Assembly: GCF_009910675.1 (NCBI RefSeq)
Contig: NZ_RSEJ01000027.1
Span: forward strand, 40,368-104,367
Reading direction: 5' to 3'
DNA from: Photobacterium alginatilyticum
GTDB taxonomy: Bacteria > Pseudomonadota > Gammaproteobacteria > Enterobacterales > Vibrionaceae
Length of the DNA stretch: 64,000 nucleotides
Shown here: one piece after another, positions 1-9,487 of the stretch
How positions within the stretch are numbered: the stretch's first letter is position 1
Layout: each line of letters begins with the position of its first letter
Notes under the pieces: generated by a model
Told to the model about the DNA's origin: nothing
What the model saw: the letters and a program-made list of their open reading frames with translations, nothing else
Database searches by the model: none
Position numbers and translations under genes: made by a program

Positions 1-2248
1 GTCCGGTATCGGGCTATTGTCTTTTGCGGCCATTGCCCAGTTTGCACCGGCTTTGCTGGGGGGAATTTACTGGCGTGAGGGCAACCGTAACGGTGTGTAT
101 GCGGGTTTGCTGGGAGGCTCGGCGGTATGGGTGATCACCATGATGGGCCAGACCAATATGCTGGCCGGTGATGCCGAAACCAACTTACTGCTGTGGTTGC
201 TTACTCCGCCGCAATGGCCGGTGCTGCACCAGCTATCAGCCGTTGACTGGGGCATGTTGCTCAGTGTTGTTGTGAACATTTCTTTGTATTTTTCGGTATC
301 GATGCTGACCCGGACATCGCTGACCGAGCGAATGCAGGCAGCCACTTTTGTCGGCGCGCCGTTGCCTGAGTCGGATAATGGCAGCCTGTACCAGGCCCGG
401 GTAACCGTGGCCGAGCTTGAGATGCTGGCTGCCCGCTTTGTCGGGCGCAAGCGGGTGCGACATGCCTTCAGGCAGTTCGCCGATCAGCACCAGGCTGATT
501 TGCTGCCCCAGCAGCAGGCAACGGCACCGTTGATCCGCCATACCGAGCGGGTGCTGGCCGGGGTGTTCGGGGCCTCCTCGGCGCGTCTGGTTCTGACCTC
601 TGCCCTTCAGGGGCGCAATATGCAGCTGGAAGAGGTGGCAACCATTGTTGATGAAGCCTCCGAGCTGTTTGATTTCAGCCGTGGTTTGCTGCAGGGAGCG
701 ATTGAGCACATCAGCCAGGGAATAACGGTAGTGGACAAGCAGTTAAGGCTGGTGGCCTGGAACCAGCGCTATCTGGAAATGTTTACTTTTCCGCCGGGGT
801 TGATCCAGGTCGGTCGTCCCATTGCGGATGTGATTCGCCACAACGCCCAGCTGGGACTTTGCGGCCCCGGCGATCCGGAGGCGCATGTCGCCAAGCGTGT
901 CGAACACCTCAAGCGGGGCACCGCCCATACCTCATCACGGATCAGGCCGGATGGCCAGGTTATCGAGGTGCAGGGCAATCCGATGCCCGGTGGCGGGTTT
1001 GTGATGAGCTTTACCGATATCACCGCGTTCCGGCAAGCGGAGCTGGCGTTGAAAGAGGCCAACGAAAACCTTGAAGAACGGGTCAGGCTGCGTACCCAAG
1101 AGCTGGAGCAGCTGAACCGCCAGTTGGTTTCTGCCACGCAGCAGGCTGAACAGCAGGCCCATTCGAAAGGGCGCTTTCTGGCCGCGGTCAGCCACGACCT
1201 TATGCAACCGCTGAATGCCGCGCGGTTGTTTTCGTCGTCTCTGACAGAAGTGGCCAAAGAAGAGGAAACCACCAAGCTTGCCCACCATATCGAGAGTGCG
1301 CTGGGAGCGGCGGAGGACTTAATCGGTGATCTGCTGGATGTCTCGCGGCTGGAAGCGGGCAAGCTGCAGGTCAATGTGCATCCGTTTCCGGTCCGTGATG
1401 TGTTCAGTACGCTCAGTGCAGAGTTTGGCGCCCTGGCGCAGCAGCAGGGGATCCGCTTTGAGGTGGTCAACAGCAATGCGGTGATTGTTTCCGATCCTAA
1501 GTTGCTGCGCCGGGCGTTGCAGAACTTTCTGACCAATGCCTTCCGCTATAACCCGAACGGCAAGGTGGTGCTGGGGGCGCGCAGGAAGCAAGGGCAATTG
1601 ACGATCGAGGTCTGGGACAACGGTCCGGGGATCCCCCAAGAGAAGCAAGCCCATATTTTTGATGAGTTTACCCGTATCGAGCGGAGCGGAGTCGACCATG
1701 GCCTCGGCCTCGGTCTGGCGATTGCACGCGGGATCAGCCGGGTTCTTGACCATCAGCTGTCATTGCGATCCTGGCCCGGCCAGGGAACGGTCTTCGGGCT
1801 CGATGTCCGCCGTGGCGAGCTTGCCCGCCGGGTGGAAAAGACGGCCCCTGTCGAGGAGAAAACCGCACCGCTGGCGGGTATCAAAGTGCTTTGTGTCGAC
1901 AATGAGCCGGACATTCTGCTGGGGATGGAAACCTTGCTGGCCCGCTGGGGATGCGATGTTCGACTGGCCGAGACCGTGGCGGGTGCCATGCAGCAGATTG
2001 ATGATGCCTGGCAGCCAGACTTCGTACTGAGTGACTACCACCTGGCCAACGAGCAAACGGGCTTGCAGGTGCTGCAGCAGTGCAACCTGCGACTGGGCAA
2101 AACGTTCCGTGGCGCGGTTATCAGTGCCGACCGGACGGCAGAAACCCAGCAGGTGATCCGCGGCCATGGTTTCAGTTTTATTAGCAAACCGGTGAAACCG
2201 CTGAAGCTGCGGGCGCTGTTAAACCAGCATGTACGGGAAGTAGGGTAA
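1..2248 (+). CDS. crbS: CrbS-like hybrid sensor histidine kinase fused to a sodium:solute symporter domain (5'-truncated by window)
   Basis: The frame is open from base 2 and the true start lies before the window. The visible part begins in the last transmembrane helices of an SLC5-type symporter, with a final hydrophobic segment near residues 80-105. A PAS-like segment follows around residues 230-345, then a coiled coil, a HisKA domain with phospho-acceptor His at nt 1193-1195 (SHDLMQPLN), an HATPase domain with DNGPGIP and GLGLGLAI boxes, and a C-terminal receiver with Asp at nt 2033-2035 (SDYHL). This architecture is that of CrbS, which with CrbR controls acetate switching in Vibrio and Pseudomonas. 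A CrbR-like regulator and actP lie near 40-42.6 kb here. Substrate and partner are inferred. Codon use looks like its neighbours. Confidence 0.85.
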   Translation, partial: SGIGLLSFAAIAQFAPALLGGIYWREGNRNGVYAGLLGGSAVWVITMMGQTNMLAGDAETNLLLWLLTPPQWPVLHQLSAVDWGMLLSVVVNISLYFSVSMLTRTSLTERMQAATFVGAPLPESDNGSLYQARVTVAELEMLAARFVGRKRVRHAFRQFADQHQADLLPQQQATAPLIRHTERVLAGVFGASSARLVLTSALQGRNMQLEEVATIVDEASELFDFSRGLLQGAIEHISQGITVVDKQLRLVAWNQRYLEMFTFPPGLIQVGRPIADVIRHNAQLGLCGPGDPEAHVAKRVEHLKRGTAHTSSRIRPDGQVIEVQGNPMPGGGFVMSFTDITAFRQAELALKEANENLEERVRLRTQELEQLNRQLVSATQQAEQQAHSKGRFLAAVSHDLMQPLNAARLFSSSLTEVAKEEETTKLAHHIESALGAAEDLIGDLLDVSRLEAGKLQVNVHPFPVRDVFSTLSAEFGALAQQQGIRFEVVNSNAVIVSDPKLLRRALQNFLTNAFRYNPNGKVVLGARRKQGQLTIEVWDNGPGIPQEKQAHIFDEFTRIERSGVDHGLGLGLAIARGISRVLDHQLSLRSWPGQGTVFGLDVRRGELARRVEKTAPVEEKTAPLAGIKVLCVDNEPDILLGMETLLARWGCDVRLAETVAGAMQQIDDAWQPDFVLSDYHLANEQTGLQVLQQCNLRLGKTFRGAVISADRTAETQQVIRGHGFSFISKPVKPLKLRALLNQHVREVG

Positions 2249-2266
2249 TGGGGACTTGAAGGGATC

Positions 2267-2290
2267 ACGCCAGCGGGTGCTGGCGTGTTT
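2267..2290 (+). terminator. Intrinsic terminator after crbS
   Basis: A perfect 8-bp stem (ACGCCAGC / GCTGGCGT) with loop GGGT is followed by a T-rich stretch. It lies 18 nt after the crbS stop and separates it from the convergent flhA. Confidence 0.75.
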
Positions 2291-2330
2291 CTTGTCTCTG
2301 AATAACGAGCCATCGAGCGGGGCAAATGGG

Positions 2331-4433
2331 CTAGCCCATATTGCCAACCACCGACACGTTCTTATCATCCGGAATTTCATTGAAAGACAATACATGCAGG
2401 CCACGGGCGCATACCCGGGCATAGCGTGCAAGCAGCGGACGTAGTTGCGGCAGGACCAGCAGGATCGGGCTGTGGCCGTGAAGCCGCATATTGTCCAGGA
2501 CTTCAGGCAGGCTGCGTTGGAGCTTTTCAATGACAGTCGGCTCCAGGGCAAAGCCGTCAAGCTGAACGTGTCCGCCTGACTGCGCTTGACTGAGCGCGCC
2601 CAGCAGGATGTTCTCCAGCTCGCCGGACAGGGTGACAGCCGGGACATCGGCGCGCATGCCGATCAGGCTGCCGAGTACCACCCGGCGCAAGACGCAGCGG
2701 ACATCGGCAGCCAGCAGGATCGGGTCCTGCGACAGTTCTGCCGATTCGACCAGCGAGTTGGCAATCGTCACGATATCGGCCAGCGATACGCCGTCGATTG
2801 TCAGCTGGCGAAATACCCGTAGTAGCTGCTGCGGGTTGAGTTTCTGCTGCAAGTCATCAGCCAGCTTGCTGTTCAGGCTGGCCAGCCGCTCTATGACTCC
2901 CGAGACTTCTTCCGGGCTCAGGATATCGTCGATATGGTCGTTGATCACCTTGCTGACATGGGTCGAGATGATGGTGGCGTGGTCGACAACGGTATAACCG
3001 AGATTGACGGCCTTGTCTTTTTCGGTCGGCATAATCCACAGCGCTTCCATCCCGTAGGCCGGATCCTTGGTGATGATGCCGTCGACATTGCCGTAAACCT
3101 GCCCCGGATTAATCGCCAGCAGACGATCGGCCTCAAGCTCGGCCTCGACGATAGTCGCGCCCCGGACGGCAATCTTGTATTGGCTGGCCTCGAGCGCCAG
3201 ATCATCTTTGACATGGATTTGCGGGATCACAAACCCGCGCTGTTCGGTCAGGGTCTTGCGGATCCCTATCAGCCGGCTGAGCAGCTCTGCACCCTGGCGG
3301 CGGTCGATCAGGTTGACCAGCCGGAAACCGACATTCAGGCTCAGTGCATGAACCAGAGGAATATCGCCGGCAGCCAGCTCCTTGTTCTCGGGTTGGTCAT
3401 GCTGTTCGACAATCTCCTCGGCTCGGGCCAGGTCCTCGTCATTGACTTCTGTGCTGTCAATATTGCGCATCCGCCAGCCGGCAAGGCCGATCACAGCGGC
3501 AAAACACAGGAAGGCCAGATGCGGCATGCCCGGGATCAGGCCGAGTATCAGCATAATGCCGGACACAACAAACATAATGACCGGTGACGCCAGCATCTGT
3601 TTGCCGATTTGCTTTGACAGGTCGTTGCTGTCGGCAACCCGGGTCACAATAATCGCGGCGGCCGTCGCCAGTAGCAGTGACGGGATCTGGGCAACCAGAC
3701 CATCACCGATAGTCAGCAGGGCATAGGTTTCAAAGGCTTCGGAAAACGACAGGCCGTATTGGAATACCCCGATGCTGATCCCGCCGATGATGTTGATGAA
3801 CAGGATCAGCATCCCGGCAACCGCATCACCGCGGACAAATTTTGAGGCACCGTCCATCGAACCGTAGAAGTCGGCTTCCTGGGCGACGTCCTCGCGGCGG
3901 CGTTTGGCCTGGTTGTGATCGATAATACCGGCATTCAAATCGGCATCGATGGCCATCTGCTTACCCGGCATGGCATCAAGGGTAAAGCGGGCACTCACTT
4001 CCGAGATACGCTCGCCACCTTTGGTAACAACCACGAAGTTAATGATCATCAGGATCACGAACACCACCATACCGACGACGTAGTTGCCGCCGATCACTAC
4101 ATCACCAAATGCCTGAATGACCTTACCGGCCGATTCGCCCCCTTCATGGCCGTTGAGCAGCACCACCCGGGTCGAGGCGACATTCAGCATCAGGCGGAGC
4201 AGGGTTGCCACCAGCAGGATGCTCGGGAATACCGAGAAATCAAGCGGCCGTTTGCTATAGACACTGACCAGCATTACCAGCAGGGCCAGAACGATGTTGA
4301 AGGTAAACAGCATATCCAGCACGAACGGCGGGATAGGCAGGATCACCATTGCCAGTATCGTCATCAGGAGCAGCGGGATCCCCAGTTGCCCTTTGGCTAG
4401 TAGCTGTATTAACGGGGTGAGTTTTTGTTTCAT
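2331..4433 (-). CDS. flhA: Lateral flagellar export gate protein FlhA
   Basis: FlhA forms the nonameric inner-membrane gate of the flagellar type III secretion system and receives chaperone-substrate complexes. The 700-aa product has about eight hydrophobic segments in the first 330 residues. It carries the FHIPEP-family signature in the loop near residues 140-170 (GGERISEVSARF, then DAMPGKQMAIDADLNAG), followed by a soluble C-terminal domain of about 350 residues, which is normal family length. It is the last gene of the leftward fliM-fliN-fliP-fliQ-fliR-flhB-flhA operon, 16 nt after flhB. Assignment to the lateral (laf) system rests on the lafK, lafS and lafTU genes in the same cluster. Confidence 0.95.
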   Translation of the reverse strand: MKQKLTPLIQLLAKGQLGIPLLLMTILAMVILPIPPFVLDMLFTFNIVLALLVMLVSVYSKRPLDFSVFPSILLVATLLRLMLNVASTRVVLLNGHEGGESAGKVIQAFGDVVIGGNYVVGMVVFVILMIINFVVVTKGGERISEVSARFTLDAMPGKQMAIDADLNAGIIDHNQAKRRREDVAQEADFYGSMDGASKFVRGDAVAGMLILFINIIGGISIGVFQYGLSFSEAFETYALLTIGDGLVAQIPSLLLATAAAIIVTRVADSNDLSKQIGKQMLASPVIMFVVSGIMLILGLIPGMPHLAFLCFAAVIGLAGWRMRNIDSTEVNDEDLARAEEIVEQHDQPENKELAAGDIPLVHALSLNVGFRLVNLIDRRQGAELLSRLIGIRKTLTEQRGFVIPQIHVKDDLALEASQYKIAVRGATIVEAELEADRLLAINPGQVYGNVDGIITKDPAYGMEALWIMPTEKDKAVNLGYTVVDHATIISTHVSKVINDHIDDILSPEEVSGVIERLASLNSKLADDLQQKLNPQQLLRVFRQLTIDGVSLADIVTIANSLVESAELSQDPILLAADVRCVLRRVVLGSLIGMRADVPAVTLSGELENILLGALSQAQSGGHVQLDGFALEPTVIEKLQRSLPEVLDNMRLHGHSPILLVLPQLRPLLARYARVCARGLHVLSFNEIPDDKNVSVVGNMG

Positions 4434-4449
4434 TTCAGCTCAGATCCGG

Positions 4450-5577
4450 TTAGCGACGCAATTCCTTGGGAATTGAGACTTGTGGGAATTCAGGTTTATG
4501 GGACTGGCGTCCCTGTTTGTATTGCTCCATCTGGAACACAAAGGTCAGTACATGGGCAACGGCAACGTACAACGGGGCAGGGATTTCCTGCCATTCGTTG
4601 GTGGAGTAATAAACGGCTCGTGTCAGGGCCGGTATTTCGACAATCGGGCGTTCGTGCTGGCGCGCGACCTGCTGCATCTGCAGGGCTACCTGATCAACTC
4701 CTTTGGCGAGGACAAAGGGAGCACCTGCCTTGTCCAGATCGTATTTCAGGGCAATGGCGTAGTGGGTCGGGTTGGTGATCACCACGTCGGCCTGCGGGAC
4801 GGTTTTCATCATCTGGCGCTGGGACATCTGGCGCTGCAGCTGGCGGATTTTCGCCTTGATCTCAGGTTTACCCTCGCTGTTCTTGTGTTCTTCCTTGACC
4901 TCTTGCTTGGTCATCTTGAGCTGTTTGGTGTACTCCCAGCCAGCATACGGCATTTCCAGAACGGCAATCAGCAACAGGGCGAGGCCAAAGCTGAACAGGC
5001 CCTGCCACAGTAAGTCGACGGTTTGCAGAATTGCTTCGGTGAGCGGCAGGCGCTGGAGCATGGCTATCTGGGTCAGGTTGTTGCTCAGCATCAGGTACAG
5101 GGTGGCACTGATCAAGGTGACTTTAAGAATACTTTTGATCAGCTCGGCCAGCGACTTGGTCGAAAACATACGCTTGATCCCCGATATCGGGTTGAGCTTG
5201 GAAAGCTTCGGCTGGGCAGCCTTGCCCGAGACGTTCCAGCCACCTCGAACGATATTGGCAAGTATGGTGATAAGCACCAGCAGCCCGAGCATCGGCGCGA
5301 CGGCCAGCAGCATGGATTTGAGACTGATACCGAGATGCTTGAGCATGTACTCGGGCTCGAAGGCGGCACTTTTCGGCAGCTTCATATTCAGGGTGGTGAT
5401 CACCTGAAACATTTCAGCCAGTGCGCCCGAGAAGGCATTGAGCAGCAGGGCGGCTCCGAGCGTCATCAGTGCGGTGACCAGCTCTTTCGAACGCGGAAGG
5501 TTACCTTCCTCTCTGGCTTTTCGCAGTTTCTGTTCACTGGGCTGTTCCGTTTTGTCCTGGCTGCTGTTGTCACTCAT
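4450..5577 (-). CDS. flhB: Lateral flagellar export switch protein FlhB
   Basis: FlhB is the inner-membrane substrate-specificity switch: autocleavage at NPTH changes export from rod/hook to filament proteins. The 375-aa protein has a charged N-terminus (DKTEQPSEQKLRKAREEG), four hydrophobic segments, and a cytoplasmic tail with an intact NPTH site in VVITNPTHYAIAL at about residue 270. Its start overlaps the fliR stop by one base, suggesting translational coupling. The hook-length partner FliK is encoded about 29 kb away in the same cluster. Confidence 0.95.
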   Translation of the reverse strand: MSDNSSQDKTEQPSEQKLRKAREEGNLPRSKELVTALMTLGAALLLNAFSGALAEMFQVITTLNMKLPKSAAFEPEYMLKHLGISLKSMLLAVAPMLGLLVLITILANIVRGGWNVSGKAAQPKLSKLNPISGIKRMFSTKSLAELIKSILKVTLISATLYLMLSNNLTQIAMLQRLPLTEAILQTVDLLWQGLFSFGLALLLIAVLEMPYAGWEYTKQLKMTKQEVKEEHKNSEGKPEIKAKIRQLQRQMSQRQMMKTVPQADVVITNPTHYAIALKYDLDKAGAPFVLAKGVDQVALQMQQVARQHERPIVEIPALTRAVYYSTNEWQEIPAPLYVAVAHVLTFVFQMEQYKQGRQSHKPEFPQVSIPKELRR

Positions 5578-6353
5578 TAGCGACTGGCCTCCAGATCAGC
5601 CATCATCTGCAGTGTTTCGCTGCAAAGACGGGTAAAGTTCTCCGGAATACCGGACGTGGTGATAAGCAGGCACATCATGCCGAGCAGCATGGTCATCGGG
5701 AAACCCAGTGCAAAAACGTTGAGCTGCGGCGCGGCGCGGTTCATCATGCCGAAGGCACCGTTCACCAGTAGCATCGCGCATACCGCGGGCAGTGCCAGCA
5801 AGAAGGCGGCGGCAATCATCCAGCCCAGGCGCATGATCACGCTATACAGCGCATCCTGGCTCGGCATCTCGCCCACCGGCCAGACGTCAAAGCTTTGCAC
5901 CACTACATCAAGGGCGACCAAATGGCCATCGAGGGCGAGAAACAGCAGCAGGGTGTAAAACTGGTAGTACTTACCAAGGGTCGGAATACTGACGCCGTTT
6001 ACCGGATCGTTGCTCATGGCCATACCGAGGCCCATTTGCATTGACAGGATTTGCCCCATGGTGGTGAATACTGCAAACAGCAGCTCGAGCATCAGTCCCA
6101 TGATGCCGCCGATCACCATTTGCTGGGCACCGAACAGCAGGGCATCGAGCGAGAAGGGGTCGATGCCGGGCATTGACGGCATTAGCGGTGCCGCCAGCAT
6201 ACTGAGCATCAGCGCCAGCCCGATCCGGATTTGGGTCGGGATTGCCGTGCCGCCAAAAATCGGCATCACCAGCATCGCGGCGCTTAGGCGAAAAAAAGGC
6301 CACCAGATCTGTCCTAGCCAGGCGGTCAGCTGGGCTGCTGAGATATCGAGCAT
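5577..6353 (-). CDS. fliR: Lateral flagellar export protein FliR
   Basis: FliR is a polytopic subunit of the FliP5Q4R1 export channel in the flagellar basal body. The 258-aa product is very hydrophobic with about six membrane segments (for example PFFRLSAAMLVMPIFGGTAI near the N-terminus) and matches the usual family length. It lies between fliQ (3-nt gap) and flhB (1-nt overlap). No unusual feature was seen. Confidence 0.93.
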   Translation of the reverse strand: MLDISAAQLTAWLGQIWWPFFRLSAAMLVMPIFGGTAIPTQIRIGLALMLSMLAAPLMPSMPGIDPFSLDALLFGAQQMVIGGIMGLMLELLFAVFTTMGQILSMQMGLGMAMSNDPVNGVSIPTLGKYYQFYTLLLFLALDGHLVALDVVVQSFDVWPVGEMPSQDALYSVIMRLGWMIAAAFLLALPAVCAMLLVNGAFGMMNRAAPQLNVFALGFPMTMLLGMMCLLITTSGIPENFTRLCSETLQMMADLEASR

Positions 6354-6356
6354 GGG

Positions 6357-6626
6357 TTAGCCGATCAGGTGCGGAATATCGAGGAACAGACGATTGAACA
6401 AGTCCCCCAGGGTCCGCAGCAGCCAAGGGCCGGCAAAGCCCAGCATGGCAAACGTCATCAGCAGGCGAGGCAAAAAGCTCAGTGTCTGTTCGTTAATCTG
6501 GGTCGCGGCCTGAAAGATACTCACGACCAGCCCGACCAGCAGGCTGGGGACAATCATGACACAGACCATACTGACGATGATCAGCAGCGCTTCACCAAAA
6601 AACGAGGCGATAAATTCAGTACCCAT
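6357..6626 (-). CDS. fliQ: Lateral flagellar export protein FliQ
   Basis: FliQ is a small two-helix inner-membrane component of the export channel. The 89-aa length and the hairpin of two hydrophobic helices (about residues 12-38 and 52-76), with the family motif ATQINEQTLSF..P between them, match FliQ. It is in the normal fliP-fliQ-fliR order and 2 nt from fliP. Confidence 0.93.
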   Translation of the reverse strand: MGTEFIASFFGEALLIIVSMVCVMIVPSLLVGLVVSIFQAATQINEQTLSFLPRLLMTFAMLGFAGPWLLRTLGDLFNRLFLDIPHLIG

Positions 6627-6628
6627 AT

Positions 6629-7357
6629 CTATCCAAAGCTCGCACTGAGTGTGCCGACGGTCATCGACCAGCCGTCGACCATAACGAAAACCATCAATTT
6701 GAACGGCAGCGAAATAATTAGCGGCGACAGCATCATCATCCCCATCGCCATCAGTACGCTGGCTACAACGATATCGATGATCAGAAACGGAATGAACAGC
6801 ATGAATCCGATTTGGAAGGCCGTCTTCAGTTCACTGAGAATGAAGGCGGGCATCACAATCAGAAAATCCAGCTCATCCATATTCTGCGGTGCCGGTTCAT
6901 TGGCAATACGCAAAATCTGCTCAAGATCGGTCTCGCGGGTCTGCTGCAACATAAACTGGCGCAGGGGTTTTTCTGCGGTACTGAAGGCATCGACCATGGT
7001 CAGCTCGCCGCTCTGGTAGGGAATCACGGCATTGTCGTAGATGTCATAGAGCACCGGACGCATGATAAACAGAGACAGTGTCAGGGCGATACCGACCAGA
7101 ACCCGGTTCGGCGGGCTTTGCTGCAAGCCCATCGCCTGGCGCAAAATGCCCAGTACGATGATGATCCGGGTAAAGCTGGTCACCATCAACAGCATGGCCG
7201 GCAGAAAGGCCAGTGCCGTCATTAACAGGAAGATTTGCAGCTTGACGCTGTATTCTTCCGGGCCGTCCGGGCCGTTGATAGTCAGCAGCGACAGATCCTG
7301 TGCCAGCGACGGAAAGCTAAGCAGCAGGAGCGCCAGCAGTAGCCCGAACTTACGCAT
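6629..7357 (-). CDS. fliP: Lateral flagellar export protein FliP
   Basis: FliP is the pentameric core subunit of the flagellar export channel. The 242-aa product starts with a cleavable signal peptide (MRKFGLLLALLLLSFPSLAQ), as is typical of FliP, followed by four membrane helices. Family segments LPAMLLMVTSFTRIIIVLGI and a conserved C-terminal pore helix region (LPFKLMVFVMVDGW) are visible. Its start overlaps the fliN stop by one base. No FliO gene is seen between fliN and fliP, which is common in lateral/Flag-2 clusters. Confidence 0.94.
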   Translation of the reverse strand: MRKFGLLLALLLLSFPSLAQDLSLLTINGPDGPEEYSVKLQIFLLMTALAFLPAMLLMVTSFTRIIIVLGILRQAMGLQQSPPNRVLVGIALTLSLFIMRPVLYDIYDNAVIPYQSGELTMVDAFSTAEKPLRQFMLQQTRETDLEQILRIANEPAPQNMDELDFLIVMPAFILSELKTAFQIGFMLFIPFLIIDIVVASVLMAMGMMMLSPLIISLPFKLMVFVMVDGWSMTVGTLSASFG

Positions 7358-7713
7358 TATTTGGTTAGCCCTTTTAGCATGTCGTTGTCGTCGACAATAT
7401 TGACCAGGCGCAGGCCGTATTTGTTGTTGACGATCACCACTTCTGCGTGGCCTAGCAGGGTACCGTTGACTTTGACATCCATGGCCTCGCCGCTGAGCTT
7501 GTCCAGCTCGATGACGGTGCCGAGCGAAACATTCATCAAATCGCCAACCATCAGTTCGGTGCTGGCGACTTCCAGCGTCAGGTTGACCGGGATATTGCGG
7601 ATAAACGACATATCCTTGGCAGCTGATGCTGTGCCGGGTATCGGCTCCTGGCCCAGGCTACCCAAGTCCAGTTCATCAAGGTCAATATTCAGGTCATTGG
7701 TTTGTTCAGACAT
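7357..7713 (-). CDS. fliN: Lateral flagellar motor switch protein FliN
   Basis: FliN builds the lower C-ring of the motor with FliM and also docks the FliH-FliI ATPase complex. The 118-aa product has an acidic N-terminal tail and a SpoA domain from about residue 40 (VNLTLEVASTELMVGDLMNVSLGTVIELDKLSGE). The length is slightly short but within family range. It is second in the operon after fliM, 11 nt downstream. Confidence 0.93.
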   Translation of the reverse strand: MSEQTNDLNIDLDELDLGSLGQEPIPGTASAAKDMSFIRNIPVNLTLEVASTELMVGDLMNVSLGTVIELDKLSGEAMDVKVNGTLLGHAEVVIVNNKYGLRLVNIVDDNDMLKGLTK

Positions 7714-7724
7714 GCTCGTTCCTG

Positions 7725-8618
7725 TTACTGTTTAATAACATCTTGAACTTGAAGTACAAGACTGGCGTTGTTTTCTGCAATTCGGGCGGTAAAGAGCGGT
7801 GTTTTGCCCGCCCGGACCGTTACCTCGCCCGGGAGCTCGACAGGGATAACATCGCCCTGTTTCAGATCCATAACATCCCCCAGTGACAGGCGACGCTCGC
7901 ACAGGGTGGTCATCAGACGCATCGGTGCCTGGCACAGCTTGGCCTGAATGCGGGCCTGGAGCTCGGGGTCGGTTTCCACATCTGTCGGCTTGCACTGCTG
8001 CTCCCGGAGAAAGTCCAGGCCGGCAAAAGGCAGGGCAATGTCAAACCAGCCCTGGTGACCGCAGACATCAATGGTAAAGCGGCACACCTGGTAGAGCTGG
8101 TTGTTTTGAATTGGATTGCCGAGACGCAGCGTATTTTTCTCGGTCAGCTGGCTGTTCCAGCTGGTAATGCTGTGCCAGCCGTTGGCAAACTGTTCCAGTG
8201 CCAGGTTGAAAAAACGTTCAACCAGGCGTAACTCGGTATCACTCATGTCACTGTGGCGTCTGACATTGTTGCCGCTACCGCCAAAAAACAGATCGACCAT
8301 AAAAAACAGCAGATCCCCGTCGATAGAGACGGCACCGTGCAAATCGTGCGGGCTCACGGTGAACTCGCGATACAGGCTGGGTTTCTGTAGTTGCTGTAGG
8401 TAATCCTGCAGTTTCAGCGTATCTTGCTGCTCAAAGCGAAATTCAACCGGGTGGCGCAACAGGTGATGGAATGACTGGCGAGCCGAACGTTCGAACTGTT
8501 TGCAGACATTATCAATAATGGCTTGTAATGCACCTATGCGGTGTTCAGGGCTTGCGAGATCAAAAGCACGAACTTCAACCTGGTCAAGTTCTGAGATTAT
8601 TTTGCTCTTTTTCGTCAT
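7725..8618 (-). CDS. fliM: Lateral flagellar motor switch protein FliM
   Basis: FliM forms the middle ring of the switch and links FliG to FliN. The 297-aa product has the CheC-like middle domain with the GG.G segment (FFGGSGNN) and a C-terminal SpoA domain (LSLGDVMDLKQGDVIPVELP). The ATG at 8618 is chosen because TAAGG lies just upstream; an in-frame TTG at 8630 would add four residues. The N-terminus lacks the LSQ.EIDALL helix by which classical FliM binds phosphorylated CheY. It is the first gene of the leftward export/switch operon. No convincing promoter motif was identified upstream. Confidence 0.92.
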   Translation of the reverse strand: MTKKSKIISELDQVEVRAFDLASPEHRIGALQAIIDNVCKQFERSARQSFHHLLRHPVEFRFEQQDTLKLQDYLQQLQKPSLYREFTVSPHDLHGAVSIDGDLLFFMVDLFFGGSGNNVRRHSDMSDTELRLVERFFNLALEQFANGWHSITSWNSQLTEKNTLRLGNPIQNNQLYQVCRFTIDVCGHQGWFDIALPFAGLDFLREQQCKPTDVETDPELQARIQAKLCQAPMRLMTTLCERRLSLGDVMDLKQGDVIPVELPGEVTVRAGKTPLFTARIAENNASLVLQVQDVIKQ

Positions 8619-9487
8619 AACCTTAGGCAACCAATGGGTTTCATTAAACGTAACAGTACGTTGAATATGCTTATTAAAACAATAAAGCGTCGCTTGAATA
8701 TAAAAAACGTTGTCATTTATCTTAATAAATAATAAACGCTGTTTCTTTTTGTTTGATTTTATTTCAAATCAACATTTAACCTTTAGTCGCACTTTAATTA
8801 AACGCTGTTTATTAGAATGCTGGAATCAGGGTCACAAGAATTAATATTAATACTTATGTTCGATTATTAAAGTTTATTAACAAAAGGGTGAATAGCCCCC
8901 TTGCTGTATATAATTTGAGCGCCAATTAAAAGCATATTTCTGATCTTATTTTTTTTGAGCTCTCAATCGTGTTGTTTTTAATCAATAATCGGGGCTTGCC
9001 TGTTCTCTTATTGACTGCAATGTTAATTAACATGTCAATTTCAATCGCGGGAGACTACCGTTTGAGCAATAGGTTTGTCAAACGAATATAACAGTTATCA
9101 ACTATGTCAAAAAAACATCGCCCTATTTTTGGGGTATTCATTATATTGACAGTTGACATATTATTCTTAATGTTTTCTTATTCACGCAAAAAATATATTA
9201 AAGTAATTGCTCTTAAGTGTTAAAGTGATTATCAATCTATTGCATTTGGATTCTGTGATTTCATCCATACCCAGTTGCTTTTGATGGTGTCTCTCTGCTC
9301 TTACATTATTTCATGCGTGCCATTTACCACTGAGTAGCATTTTGTTGCACTGGGTGTGAGTGGTTTAGTGCTTGGTTGGGTGTTCGATTTTGCCTTTAAG
9401 GTGATGAGATTCCTCTTGAATGAGGAGGTTTTCACCTGTTTGTATTGTCATGTATTTACCGCGGATATGTTATTTCTAGGCTCTTTG
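8619..9487. other. AT-rich intergenic region between divergent fliM and motY operons
   Basis: About 870 bp without a credible gene, much more AT-rich than the flanking coding sequence. It must hold the divergent promoters of the fliM and motY-lafK operons. One sigma-70-like candidate is visible near 9146-9181. I found no canonical sigma-54 (GG-N10-GC) site with good flanks on either strand. The length suggests room for regulators of the lateral flagellar hierarchy. Confidence 0.6.
9146..9181 (+). promoter_or_regulatory. Possible sigma-70-like promoter for motY-lafK
   Basis: Two overlapping TTGACA hexamers (9146-9151 and 9153-9158) occur; the second is followed after 17 nt by TCTTAT (9176-9181), a moderate -10 match. 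If used, the leader before motY would be about 300 nt. The assignment is by motif only. Confidence 0.3.

Noticed and set aside
9283..9298. Possible sigma-54 site TGGTGTC...CTGCT before motY
   Set aside because: GG and GC are 9 rather than 10 nt apart and flanking matches are weak.
9356..9487. Upstream extension of the motY frame
   Set aside because: The signal peptide begins at 9488; the extension would place it internally.
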